From positions 1,426,001-1,490,000 of the forward strand of contig CP052876.1 in the NCBI GenBank assembly GCA_020881835.1: a DNA stretch of 64,000 nt, given 5' to 3'. Positions 10,483-18,186 of the stretch are shown here, piece by piece. The DNA comes from Kineosporiaceae bacterium SCSIO 59966 (lineage in GTDB: Bacteria; Actinomycetota; Actinomycetes; Actinomycetales; SCSIO-59966). A program made the translations under genes and the position numbers. Position 1 is the stretch's first letter. Each line of letters opens with the position of its first letter. The notes below the pieces were generated by a model, which saw nothing but the letters and a program-made list of their open reading frames with translations, was not told where the DNA came from and did not search any database.

Positions 10483-12030
10483 GTGCCCTCCACGCCCTCG
10501 TCCGGTCTCGCCACCCGCAGCCTCAGCCGTCGCCGGGTGCTGCAGCTCGGCGCCCTCGGTGCCGTCGGCCTCGGTGGCGGCGTGGCCGGCTCGCGGCTGC
10601 TCGCCGACCCGGCGGCGGTGGGTCCCGGCGCCTCCGCGGTCGAGCTGACCGAGGCCGCGCGCCGGACCACGGGCACCGTGGTGACCAGGACGCTGCGCTG
10701 CGGCCCAGCCGCGGTGGACCTGGGAGGGCGCGTCGTGCAGACCTGGGCCTACGACGGCACGCTGCCCGGGCCGGAGATCCGGGTGACCGCCGGGGACGAG
10801 CTGCGCGTCCGGCTGGTCAACGAGCTGCCGGACCCGACCACGGTGCACTGGCACGGGCTCGCGCTGCGCAACGACATGGACGGCGTGCCCGGGCTGACCC
10901 AGGACCCGGTGGCGGCTGCCGGCACCTTCGACTACGCGTTCGTCGTCCCGCACCCCGGCACGTTCTTCTTCCACCCGCACGTCGGCGTCCAGCTGGACAC
11001 CGGGCTGTACGCGCCGCTGGTCGTCGAGGACCCGGACGAGCCGGGCGAGTACGACCAGGACGTCGTCCTGGTCCTGGACGACTGGACCCACGGCTGGGGC
11101 GACGACCCCGAGCAGATCCTGGACCGGATGCGCCGCGAGGGCATGCCGATGGGCGACATGGAGATGGGGGGCATGGACCACGGGGGGATGAGCATGGGCG
11201 ACGCCATGCCCTCGACGAGGCAGCCCCTCGGCACGGACACCGGTGACGTGGCCTACCCGGCTCACCTCGTGGCCGGCCGGCTGCCGCAGGCGCCGTTCAC
11301 CGTCGAGTCGGCGCCCGGCCGGCGCATCCGCTTCCGGATCGTCAACGCCGGCAGCGACACCGCCTACCGGTTCGCCGTCGGCGGCCACCGGCTCACGGTC
11401 ACGCACACCGACGGGTTCGCCGTCCAGCCCGTCGAGGTCGACACCCTGATCCTCGGCATGGGGGAGCGGTACGACGTCGTCGTCACCGCGGGCGACGGCG
11501 CGTTCCCGATCGTGGCCGTGCCCGAGGGCAAGGAGGACCCGCACGGGATGGCGGTGCTGCGCACCGCCTCCGGGACGGCGCCGGACCCCACGGTGCGGCC
11601 GGCCGAGCTGGACGGGCAGCTGCTGGGCTACGGGGACCTGAGGCCCACCGACGCGGCGGCGCTCGAGCCCCGCGAGCCCGACCGCGAGCTGCGGCTCGAC
11701 CTGCAGATGGACGACGGAGGCCGGCGCTGGCTGATCAACGGCGCGGCGTTCGGCGACCACGAGGCGCTGGAGCTGGCCTCGGACGAACGAGTCCGCCTGG
11801 TGCTGCGGAACTCCACGATGATGTTCCACCCGATGCACCTGCACGGCCACACGTTCGCCCTGGTCGGCAGGCAGGGGCCGGGGATCCGCAAGGACACCGT
11901 GAACGTTCTGCCAATGGAGACGCTGGCGGTCGACCTCCAGGCGGACAACCCCGGCCAGTGGGCGGTCCACTGCCACAACATCTACCACGCGGAGCTAGGC
12001 ATGATGACCGTGCTCTCGTACGTCGCCTGA
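10483..12030 (+). CDS. Tat-exported multicopper oxidase
   Basis: Periplasmic/extracytoplasmic laccase-type oxidase, likely oxidising Cu(I). The protein is 515 aa from GTG 10483, chosen because GGGAG lies 7 nt upstream and because a twin-arginine signal (SLSRRRVLQLGALG) then starts near residue 13; an upstream TTG at 10399 would put 28 odd residues before it. All four copper motifs are present: TVHWHG, FFFHPHVG, HPMHLHGHTF and WAVHCHNIYHAELGMM. A Met/His-rich insert, MPMGDMEMGGMDHGGMSMGD, resembles the methionine segments of CueO/CopA-type oxidases. It is the first cargo gene next to IS copy 1 and carries both recurrent motifs upstream. Confidence 0.93.
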   Translation: MPSTPSSGLATRSLSRRRVLQLGALGAVGLGGGVAGSRLLADPAAVGPGASAVELTEAARRTTGTVVTRTLRCGPAAVDLGGRVVQTWAYDGTLPGPEIRVTAGDELRVRLVNELPDPTTVHWHGLALRNDMDGVPGLTQDPVAAAGTFDYAFVVPHPGTFFFHPHVGVQLDTGLYAPLVVEDPDEPGEYDQDVVLVLDDWTHGWGDDPEQILDRMRREGMPMGDMEMGGMDHGGMSMGDAMPSTRQPLGTDTGDVAYPAHLVAGRLPQAPFTVESAPGRRIRFRIVNAGSDTAYRFAVGGHRLTVTHTDGFAVQPVEVDTLILGMGERYDVVVTAGDGAFPIVAVPEGKEDPHGMAVLRTASGTAPDPTVRPAELDGQLLGYGDLRPTDAAALEPREPDRELRLDLQMDDGGRRWLINGAAFGDHEALELASDERVRLVLRNSTMMFHPMHLHGHTFALVGRQGPGIRKDTVNVLPMETLAVDLQADNPGQWAVHCHNIYHAELGMMTVLSYVA

Positions 12031-12040
12031 GGGACGCGGG

Positions 12041-13273
12041 ATGCCGAAGAAGAAGCCGCAGCAGCGGCCGTCAGGCGGCAGCGCCTTCCATCGCCCCGGC
12101 GCCCCGGCGAGCGGCGCCCAGGTGCACCGGCCGGCCCCCCGGCCCGTCCGCCCCTCTCGGCCGGCCGTGACGGTCGACACCCCCGGGTCGGTGGAGGTCA
12201 CGTCGTTCACGTGCCGGAGCCTGGCGGACGTCGACCCGCAGTCCCTCGGCGTCACCTACTGGTTCGACGCCGCCCCGGACGGTGAGCCGTACGCCGTGAG
12301 GGTGCTCCTGCAGGGCCGGCTCCGTGGAGAGCCCCGTCCGGACGGCGTCACGACCTTCACCCGGGTCGCCACGGTCGAGCGGGTGGTCCCCGGCAGCGGC
12401 CGCGTCTCGGTCACCACGCGGATCCCCGGGCTGTCCCCCGGCACTTGGGACGTCACTGCGACTCCGGTGCAGCCGGCGCCGAAAGGCGCTGCGGCACAGT
12501 GGGTTCCCTCCCGTGACCCGAAGCTGCCGCGCGGGACGGCGTCCGGGAGCACGGCGTTCGCCCCGGTCATCCGGGTGCGGGCGCCCGGAGTGCGCCTGTG
12601 GGCGTGGCCGGCGCTCGTCGGCACCGGAGCGGTGCTGGCCATCGCCGTCCAGAGCCTGCTCGCCGCACGGCTCGGGCTCCCCGTGCCGCGCCTGCTCCTG
12701 CTGACCGTCGCCGCGTCGCTTCTCGGCCTGCTCGGCGCCAAGGCCTACTACCTGGTCACGCATCCTCGGGAGCTGCGCAGCGTCCTCACGTCGGGGATGT
12801 CCGTCCAGGGCTTCGTCATCGCCGTCCTCGGCCTGCTGGTCGCCGGCTCGCTGGCGCTGGACCTGCCGCTGGGCGCGGTGCTCGACGTGTCGGCTCCCGG
12901 GCTGCTCTTCGGGATGACCGTCGGCCGGTTCGGCTGCCTGCTGGGCGGGTGCTGCGCCGGGCGGCCGACGGCGTCCCGGTGGGGGATGTGGTTGTCGGAC
13001 CGGCGGCTCGGGGTGCGACGGATCCCGGTGCAGCTGATGGAGTCCGCACTCGCCGGCGTCGTGGGCGCTACAGCGCTGGTCGCCGTCCTGGTGGTGGGGA
13101 GGGGCGGCGACGGTCTCGTGCTCGTCGCCGCGCTGGCGGCCTACGTCGCCGGCAGGCAGGTGCTCTTCCCCCTCCGGGACACGCCGCGGCTCACCGCCCA
13201 CGGGCGCCGCGTCACCCTGGTGCTCGCGGTGCTGGCGTCCCTCGGCGCCGTCGCGGGCCTTGCCCTGCGCTGA
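12041..13273 (+). CDS. Lgt-like membrane protein with long N-terminal domain
   Basis: 410 aa. The C-terminal half (from about residue 190) is a polytopic prolipoprotein diacylglyceryl transferase-like domain with GAKAYYLVTHP and the signature GMTVGRFGCLLGGCCAGRPT. The first ~180 residues are a basic, proline-rich start followed by a beta-rich region (ITSF/WFDAAPDG-type strands) that resembles a fibronectin-like fold; this extension is absent from ordinary Lgt. A second, conventional-length Lgt lies at 46635-47423, so this one may have a specialised substrate or another acyl-transfer role. It starts 10 bp after the oxidase and is probably co-transcribed with it. Confidence 0.8.
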   Translation: MPKKKPQQRPSGGSAFHRPGAPASGAQVHRPAPRPVRPSRPAVTVDTPGSVEVTSFTCRSLADVDPQSLGVTYWFDAAPDGEPYAVRVLLQGRLRGEPRPDGVTTFTRVATVERVVPGSGRVSVTTRIPGLSPGTWDVTATPVQPAPKGAAAQWVPSRDPKLPRGTASGSTAFAPVIRVRAPGVRLWAWPALVGTGAVLAIAVQSLLAARLGLPVPRLLLLTVAASLLGLLGAKAYYLVTHPRELRSVLTSGMSVQGFVIAVLGLLVAGSLALDLPLGAVLDVSAPGLLFGMTVGRFGCLLGGCCAGRPTASRWGMWLSDRRLGVRRIPVQLMESALAGVVGATALVAVLVVGRGGDGLVLVAALAAYVAGRQVLFPLRDTPRLTAHGRRVTLVLAVLASLGAVAGLALR

Positions 13274-13325
13274 TCTGCCCGACGTCCCCCTGCGAGGATC
13301 GTCACTCCAGAACCACTAGTCACAG

Positions 13326-13342
13326 TACTATCGACCGTAGTA
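13326..13342 (+). promoter_or_regulatory. Perfect TACTA-N7-TAGTA inverted repeat upstream of M23 peptidase
   Basis: Sequence TACTATCGACCGTAGTA, 31 bp before the peptidase start. This is the best example of the seven related island sites. An ACTAGT hexamer lies just upstream at 13315-13320. Its position suggests repression of the promoter by a dimeric regulator such as the BlaI homologue at 24536. Confidence 0.6.
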
Positions 13343-13373
13343 CGGTCCGCAGTGAGTTGCTCACGGAGGGCCG

Positions 13374-14768
13374 ATGAAGCGTCGAGTCACAGCCAGCACG
13401 GCCGCCGCCCTCGCGGCGCTGCTCCTGGTACCCGGTGCAGGAGCCGCTACCGCGGGGCCGTCGGGGTCCGAGGAGCTCCGGCAGCGGAAGCGCGCCGTCG
13501 AGCAGGAGACCCGTGAGACGCGGGCCGCCCTGGAGGAGACGAGCGGAGAGCTCGGCGCGCTCGGGACGGCCCTCCAGGACGCCACGGCTGCCCTGGCGGC
13601 GAACCAGGGGGCTCTCGAGGCGGCGACCGCCCGGGCCCGGGCGGCCCGTGCGGAGGAGCAGCGGCTTGCTGCCGAGCTGGAGGCGGCCGTGCTGGCCGAG
13701 CAGAAGGCGCGCCAGCAGGTAGGGGACGCGGAGGCCCGGCTCGGACGGGTGCAGGTGGACGCGGGCCGTCTCGCTCGGCGCGCGTACGCGGGTGCGACGT
13801 CCTGGGACGGGATGTCGGTCGTCCTGGGTGCCGACTCGGTCGCCGACCTGACCTCGCGGCTCGAGGCGCTGGACCGGGTGGGCCTGGCCCAGAACCAGCA
13901 GGTGCAGGCCGCCCAGCTGGCCCGCGCCCAGGCCCGCTCGGCCACTGCCCGGCAGGAGGCAGCCGCGGACGCCGTCGACGCGGCCCGGCAGGAGGCCGAG
14001 GCGGCCGCCGCCGCGGCCGACCAGGCGCAGCGGGAGCAGGAGCGGCTGACGGCCGAGTCCGAGCGGCTCGTCGGGGAGCGCCAGACGCTGCTGGCGGACG
14101 CCGAGGCGCGCAAGGCGGCCGAGATGCAGCGGCTGACCGACCTCGAGCAGGAGGCAGCGGCTCTCCAGGCGGAGATGGAGCGCCTCGCCCGCGAGGCGCG
14201 TGAGCGCGCGGAACGGGAGGCCCGTGAGCGCGCCGTCCGGGAGCAGGCGGCCCGGGCGGCCGAGCAGGCTCGCGCGGCCGAGCGGGCCCGCGCGGCCGAG
14301 CGGGCCCGAGCCGGGCGCGACGCGCCGGCGGCGAGGCCGCCGGCGCCTGCACCGCCGCCGGACACCGGCTCCGAGGCCGGTCTGCTCCGGCCGGTGACAG
14401 GCCGGGTGACGTCCCCGTTCGGCTGGCGGGTGCACCCCGTCTACGGGACGCGGCGCATGCACAACGGCACCGACTTCGGCAACGCCTGCGGCACGCCGGT
14501 GCGGGCCGCCGCCTCGGGAACTGTCTCCAGCGCCGCCCCCGCCGGCTCCGCCGGGAACCGGATCGTGCTCGACAACGGGGTCGTCGGCGGGGACGCGCTC
14601 GGCACCGTCTACATGCACCTGCAGGGCTTCGCGGTCAGTGCCGGGCAGCGGGTCTCGCGGGGGCAGGTGATCGGCTACGTGGGGAGCACGGGCGCCTCGA
14701 CCGGCTGCCACCTGCACTTCGAGGTCTACTCCAACGGGCGTGCCGTAGACCCGATGAGCTACCTGTGA
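13374..14768 (+). CDS. Secreted M23 peptidase with coiled coil (EnvC/NlpD-like)
   Basis: 464 aa. A signal peptide (residues 1-25, ending near AGAATAG) is followed by about 280 residues of Glu/Arg/Ala-rich coiled coil, then a proline-rich linker and a C-terminal LytM/M23 domain. Zinc-site motifs are HNGTDFGNACGTPV (HxxxD) and GCHLHFEV (HxH). The family cleaves peptidoglycan cross-bridges or activates amidases. The coiled coil contains an 18-bp DNA repeat near 14265-14310 encoding AERARA units, a potential slippage site. The TACTA-N7-TAGTA palindrome lies directly upstream. Confidence 0.9.
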   Translation: MKRRVTASTAAALAALLLVPGAGAATAGPSGSEELRQRKRAVEQETRETRAALEETSGELGALGTALQDATAALAANQGALEAATARARAARAEEQRLAAELEAAVLAEQKARQQVGDAEARLGRVQVDAGRLARRAYAGATSWDGMSVVLGADSVADLTSRLEALDRVGLAQNQQVQAAQLARAQARSATARQEAAADAVDAARQEAEAAAAAADQAQREQERLTAESERLVGERQTLLADAEARKAAEMQRLTDLEQEAAALQAEMERLAREARERAEREARERAVREQAARAAEQARAAERARAAERARAGRDAPAARPPAPAPPPDTGSEAGLLRPVTGRVTSPFGWRVHPVYGTRRMHNGTDFGNACGTPVRAAASGTVSSAAPAGSAGNRIVLDNGVVGGDALGTVYMHLQGFAVSAGQRVSRGQVIGYVGSTGASTGCHLHFEVYSNGRAVDPMSYL

Positions 14769-14770
14769 GC

Positions 14771-14789
14771 CTTCGTCAAACCTTCAGCA
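14771..14789 (+). promoter_or_regulatory. CTTCANNNAACCTT box upstream of the 14859 gene
   Basis: Sequence CTTCGTCAAACCTTCAGCA. CTTC half-sites repeat with an 11-bp period, and a third (ACTTCC) follows 9 bp later. The box lies just after the M23 stop and 88 bp upstream of the next start. Confidence 0.5.
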
Positions 14790-14858
14790 CTTCCGTGCCA
14801 CAGCCGTGAGGGTGCGGGGCCAGCCTGGACGCACGCGTCAACAGCGGAGGTGGTCCTC

Positions 14859-15266
14859 GTGACGAGCGCGACCCAGACCGAGGCGGTCCCGTCAGCAACA
14901 CAGGCCCGAGTGGGCCGGCTGCGGGTGATCTGGAACGGGATCTCAGCCGCCATCGGCGCCGTGATGGGCCTCCTGCCGCACGTCCTGCACCACGTCGGCT
15001 TCCTCGTCGGCACCCTCGCGCTGACCGGGGTTGCGGGCAACCTGGCGTTCGGTGCCGCCGGCCTCGCGCTGTCCGTGCCGTTCCTGCTCCGCCTGCGCCG
15101 CCGGTTCGGCACCTGGCGGGCGCCCGCGCTCGCGCTCGGCCTGTTCGCCGCCATGTTCTCGCTGTCCGCGTTCGTGATCGGGCCGGCGATCAGCGGTGAC
15201 GGTGCCCCCGTCACGACGCCGGACCCGGCTCCGACGCAGGAGCACGACGTCCACCACGACGAATGA
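14859..15266 (+). CDS. Small membrane protein of unknown function
   Basis: 135 aa from GTG 14859, chosen because GCGGAGG ends 8 nt upstream (GTG 14850 overlaps that sequence). Three hydrophobic segments are visible, with the polar motif GLLPHVLHHVGF in the first and a His/Asp-rich C-terminus (EHDVHHDE). The paired histidines could bind metal, which would fit the neighbourhood. I do not recognise the family. Preceded by a CTTCANNNAACCTT box, so probably regulated with the other copper-associated genes. Confidence 0.7.
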   Translation: MTSATQTEAVPSATQARVGRLRVIWNGISAAIGAVMGLLPHVLHHVGFLVGTLALTGVAGNLAFGAAGLALSVPFLLRLRRRFGTWRAPALALGLFAAMFSLSAFVIGPAISGDGAPVTTPDPAPTQEHDVHHDE

Positions 15267-15281
15267 CGCTCGGGACGCCAG

Positions 15282-16652
15282 GTGTCCGTCTCCTTGCTTG
15301 TGAGGATCCTGTGGCTCAGGCGGGCCCTCCGCGGCCGTGAACGCTGGTCGCGCGAGGAGCTGCTGGCCCACCAGCGCCGCGAGCTCGGCCGGCTGCGTGA
15401 CTTCGCGTGCGCGCGGTCGCCGTTCTACCAGCGCCTCCATCGGGGCCTCGAACGTGCCCCGCTGGAGGAGCTGCCGGTCGTGACCAAGGCCGACCTGATG
15501 GGCAGCTTCGACCAGGTCAGCACCGACCCGGCCGTCCGGCTGGCCGATCTGCAGCAGTACCTGGCCGTCGCCGGTGACGAGGAGGTGTTCGCCGGCCGGT
15601 ACTCGGTGTCCGCGACGTCGGGCAGCTCCGGGCTCCGGAGCGTGATCCCCAGCAACCGCCAGGAGTGGGCGACCGTGATCGCCTCGTACGCGCGGGCGAA
15701 CGAGTGGTCAGGCATCCGGGCAGGGCTGCGCCGGCCGACCCGCCTGGCAGTCGTGAGCTCGACCACCGTCTGGCACCAGTCCTCGCGGGTGGCCACCACC
15801 GTGCGCAGCCGGTTCGTCGACAGCGAGCGGCTGGACGCCGGGACGCCGCTGCCCCGGCTCGCGGACCGGCTGAACGAGATCCAGCCCGAGGTCCTCGTCG
15901 CCTACGCGTCGATGCTCCGCGCGCTGGCCGGCGAGCAGATGGAGGGCCGGCTGCGCATCGCGCCGCGCGCGGTGAGCTCCTCCTCCGAGGTGCTGACGTC
16001 TCAGGTCCGCGACATGGTCATGCGGGCATGGGGTGTGCCGCCGTTCGACGTCTACGCCGCCACCGAGACCGGCGGCATCGCGGCGGAGTGCGACCGCCAC
16101 CTCGGCATGCACCTGTTCGAGGACCTCGTCATCCCCGAGGTCGTCGACAGCCACTACCGCCCGGTGCCGGACGGGCAGCCCGGGGACCGGTTGCTGGTCA
16201 CGGTGCTGTTCAGCCGCACCCTGCCGCTGATCCGCTACGAGATGACCGACCGGGTCGAGGTGGCCACCCACCGGTGCACGTGCGGCCGCCCGTTCCGGCT
16301 CCTCGCCGGGGTCGAGGGCAGGACGGACGACGTGCTCGAGCTCCCCGGGGCCCGCGCCGGCGAGACGGTCCGGGTGCACCCGGTGGTCTTCCACCGCGCG
16401 CTCGACCTGGTGGAGGCTTCGGGATGGCAGGTGCGTCAGGAGCCTGGGGGGCTGAGTGTGCTGATCGCCTCTCCGGCACAGGGTTTCGACCCGGTAGGTC
16501 TGGAGCGGAACCTGACGGAGGCCCTCGCCTCCGCCGGTGCGCTCCTGCCCGCGGTCCGCGTCTGCGTGGTCGATGCCATCCCGGCGGGCCCGACCGGCAA
16601 GCGGCCGCTCGTCGTCGCCGGGACGAGACCTCAGGCCGGCACCGTCGGCTGA
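15282..16652 (+). CDS. AMP-forming CoA ligase of the PaaK / F390-synthetase type
   Basis: 456 aa adenylate-forming enzyme. The Ser/Gly/Thr phosphate loop is YSVSATSGSSGL, the adenine motif is YAATETGGIAAEC, and the Arg-containing hinge region is PLIRYEMTDRV. The ending PTGKRPLVV carries the C-terminal lysine of the superfamily. A CTCGRPF block follows PLIRYE. The substrate is unknown; these proteins activate aryl or other carboxylates to acyl-CoA or acyl-AMP. It starts at GTG 15282, 15 bp after the small membrane protein, and overlaps the convergent hydrolase by 22 bp. Confidence 0.82.
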   Translation: MSVSLLVRILWLRRALRGRERWSREELLAHQRRELGRLRDFACARSPFYQRLHRGLERAPLEELPVVTKADLMGSFDQVSTDPAVRLADLQQYLAVAGDEEVFAGRYSVSATSGSSGLRSVIPSNRQEWATVIASYARANEWSGIRAGLRRPTRLAVVSSTTVWHQSSRVATTVRSRFVDSERLDAGTPLPRLADRLNEIQPEVLVAYASMLRALAGEQMEGRLRIAPRAVSSSSEVLTSQVRDMVMRAWGVPPFDVYAATETGGIAAECDRHLGMHLFEDLVIPEVVDSHYRPVPDGQPGDRLLVTVLFSRTLPLIRYEMTDRVEVATHRCTCGRPFRLLAGVEGRTDDVLELPGARAGETVRVHPVVFHRALDLVEASGWQVRQEPGGLSVLIASPAQGFDPVGLERNLTEALASAGALLPAVRVCVVDAIPAGPTGKRPLVVAGTRPQAGTVG

Positions 16653-17515
16653 ACGCGCCGGGCCACGAAGTCGTGGATCAGCCTGGCGAGCTCGTGCGGC
16701 GCGTCCTCGCCGACGAAGGGCCCGGAGTCCTCGATCACGGCCAGCTCGGCGGCCGGCAGCAGCCCGGCGAGGCGCTGGCCGTGGGCGAGGGGGAAGAAGT
16801 CCTGGCGGGCCCAGGCCACGAGGGCCGGCTTGTCGAACCCCGGCAGGGCGTCGGCGGCGTCGAGCGTGTACCGGCGGGAGATGGCCCGGACCAGCTCGGC
16901 GAAGTCGCGTCGCGTGCCTGCGTGCTGCCGCAGGGGTTCGGTGTAGCTCGTCATGATCTCGTGCGGGATGGGTCTGCGGGTGAGCAGCCCGAAGGCGATC
17001 GGCAGTCGGTAGACGGCCGGCCACCTCAGCGTCTCGGCGAGCAGCCGGAGTCCGACCGTGGTCCGCCCGACCAGCTGGAGGTGCCGGATCGGCAACGGCA
17101 AGAAGTTCTCGAAGGCGTCGCAGGGGGTCAGCACGAGCGCTCGGACGCGGTCGTGCGGGCCGGCGGCCACCGCCTGGCAGACGGCGCCTCCGGTGTCGTT
17201 GCCGACCAGGACGACCCCGTCGAGGCCCAGGGCCTCCAGCGTACGGGCGACCAGGTCGGCCAGGCCCGGCAACGTGAAGTCGGTGCCGCGGCGCATCGAC
17301 GCCACATGCCCGCCGAGCGGCCAGTCCGGGGCGATGCAGCGGTACCGCTCGGACAGCTCCGGGACGACGTGCCGCCACACGTCGGCGTTGGCGACGATGC
17401 CGTGCACGAACACGAGCACCGGGGCTGTGGCCGGTCCGGCCTCGTGGTATCGGATGGTGCCCTCGGGCAGGACGACCTCGCGGATCGGTCCGAGGGTGCT
17501 CACGCTCGTCGCCAT
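16631..17515 (-). CDS. Alpha/beta hydrolase with Asp nucleophile (dehalogenase/epoxide hydrolase-like)
   Basis: 294 aa. The oxyanion stretch is VFVHGIVAN, and the nucleophile elbow is VLVGNDTGGA, where an aspartate replaces the usual serine. Asp at this place is characteristic of haloalkane dehalogenases and epoxide hydrolases, not esterases. The cap region is Arg/Trp-rich. The gene is 10 bp downstream of a TetR regulator and likely in its operon. The natural substrate cannot be deduced. Confidence 0.82.
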   Translation of the reverse strand: MATSVSTLGPIREVVLPEGTIRYHEAGPATAPVLVFVHGIVANADVWRHVVPELSERYRCIAPDWPLGGHVASMRRGTDFTLPGLADLVARTLEALGLDGVVLVGNDTGGAVCQAVAAGPHDRVRALVLTPCDAFENFLPLPIRHLQLVGRTTVGLRLLAETLRWPAVYRLPIAFGLLTRRPIPHEIMTSYTEPLRQHAGTRRDFAELVRAISRRYTLDAADALPGFDKPALVAWARQDFFPLAHGQRLAGLLPAAELAVIEDSGPFVGEDAPHELARLIHDFVARRVQPTVPA

Positions 17516-17525
17516 CGTGTCCTCC

Positions 17526-18155
17526 TCAGCGGTCAGGCTCGGTGGGTCGCGGCAGCAGCCCGTCCAGCAGCAGCCGGTTCAGTGCGGTGACGGTCTCCTC
17601 CGGTCCCCAGCCGTGGGCGACGCGGAGGTGGAGGTACGTGCGGGGGACGACGTTGAACAGCACCGTGGCGGTCCTCTCGGGGTCGTCCTGAGGCGACAGG
17701 CTGCCCTCCGCGGCTCCGTCGAGCAGCAGCCGCTCGAAGGGCCGCACGTAGACCTCGCGGGTGTCGTGCCGCCCCGGTGCGGGGTCGTCGAGGTGGAACA
17801 GCGGGTCCGGCGCGGTCGACAGGCCGGCGAGCAGCGCGAGGTGCTCCTCGACGACGTCACAGCACGCCTGCAGCGCCGCCCGCATGCGCTCCGCCGCGTT
17901 GCCGCGACCGGTCAGCGCCGGCCACAACGCCGCCTGCCAGGCCTGGGCCGCTCCGACGGTGAGCGCCTCCACCAGCAGGTCCTTGCTGACTCCGCGGCGG
18001 TAGAGCGTCACCCGGGAGACCCCGGCGGCATCGGCGACCCGCTCGAGCGTGAAGTCGTGCCAGCCGTGCTCGGACATCACCCGCGCGGCGGCGGCCAGCA
18101 CCGCGTCGTCCAGCAGCGGCCGCTCCCTCTCCTGCATCACCCGCGCCTCTTCCAT
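17526..18155 (-). CDS. TetR-family transcriptional regulator
   Basis: 209 aa. The N-terminal helix-turn-helix reads FTLERVADAAGVSRVTLYRR (residues about 36-55), followed by a variable ligand-binding domain. It is transcribed with the downstream alpha/beta hydrolase and diverges from the Mo oxidoreductase with only 31 bp between the starts. That short gap contains a TGAA-N9-TTCA palindrome, the likely operator, so it probably controls both itself and one or both neighbours. Confidence 0.9.
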   Translation of the reverse strand: MEEARVMQERERPLLDDAVLAAAARVMSEHGWHDFTLERVADAAGVSRVTLYRRGVSKDLLVEALTVGAAQAWQAALWPALTGRGNAAERMRAALQACCDVVEEHLALLAGLSTAPDPLFHLDDPAPGRHDTREVYVRPFERLLLDGAAEGSLSPQDDPERTATVLFNVVPRTYLHLRVAHGWGPEETVTALNRLLLDGLLPRPTEPDR

Positions 18156-18171
18156 GAAACGTCAACGTTCA
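18155..18171. promoter_or_regulatory. Candidate TetR operator TGAA-N9-TTCA
   Basis: Sequence TGAAACGTCAACGTTCA, overlapping the first base of the tetR start codon and lying 15 bp before the divergent oxidoreductase gene. The outer arms are perfectly complementary while the centre is not. TetR proteins commonly bind 15-17 bp palindromes in such gaps. Confidence 0.45.
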
Positions 18172-18186
18172 GCTACCGTAGCGCAC

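Noticed and set aside
14265-14310. Short tandem 18-bp repeat
   Set aside because: It is within the M23 coiled coil and encodes AERARA units; not a CRISPR or regulatory repeat.
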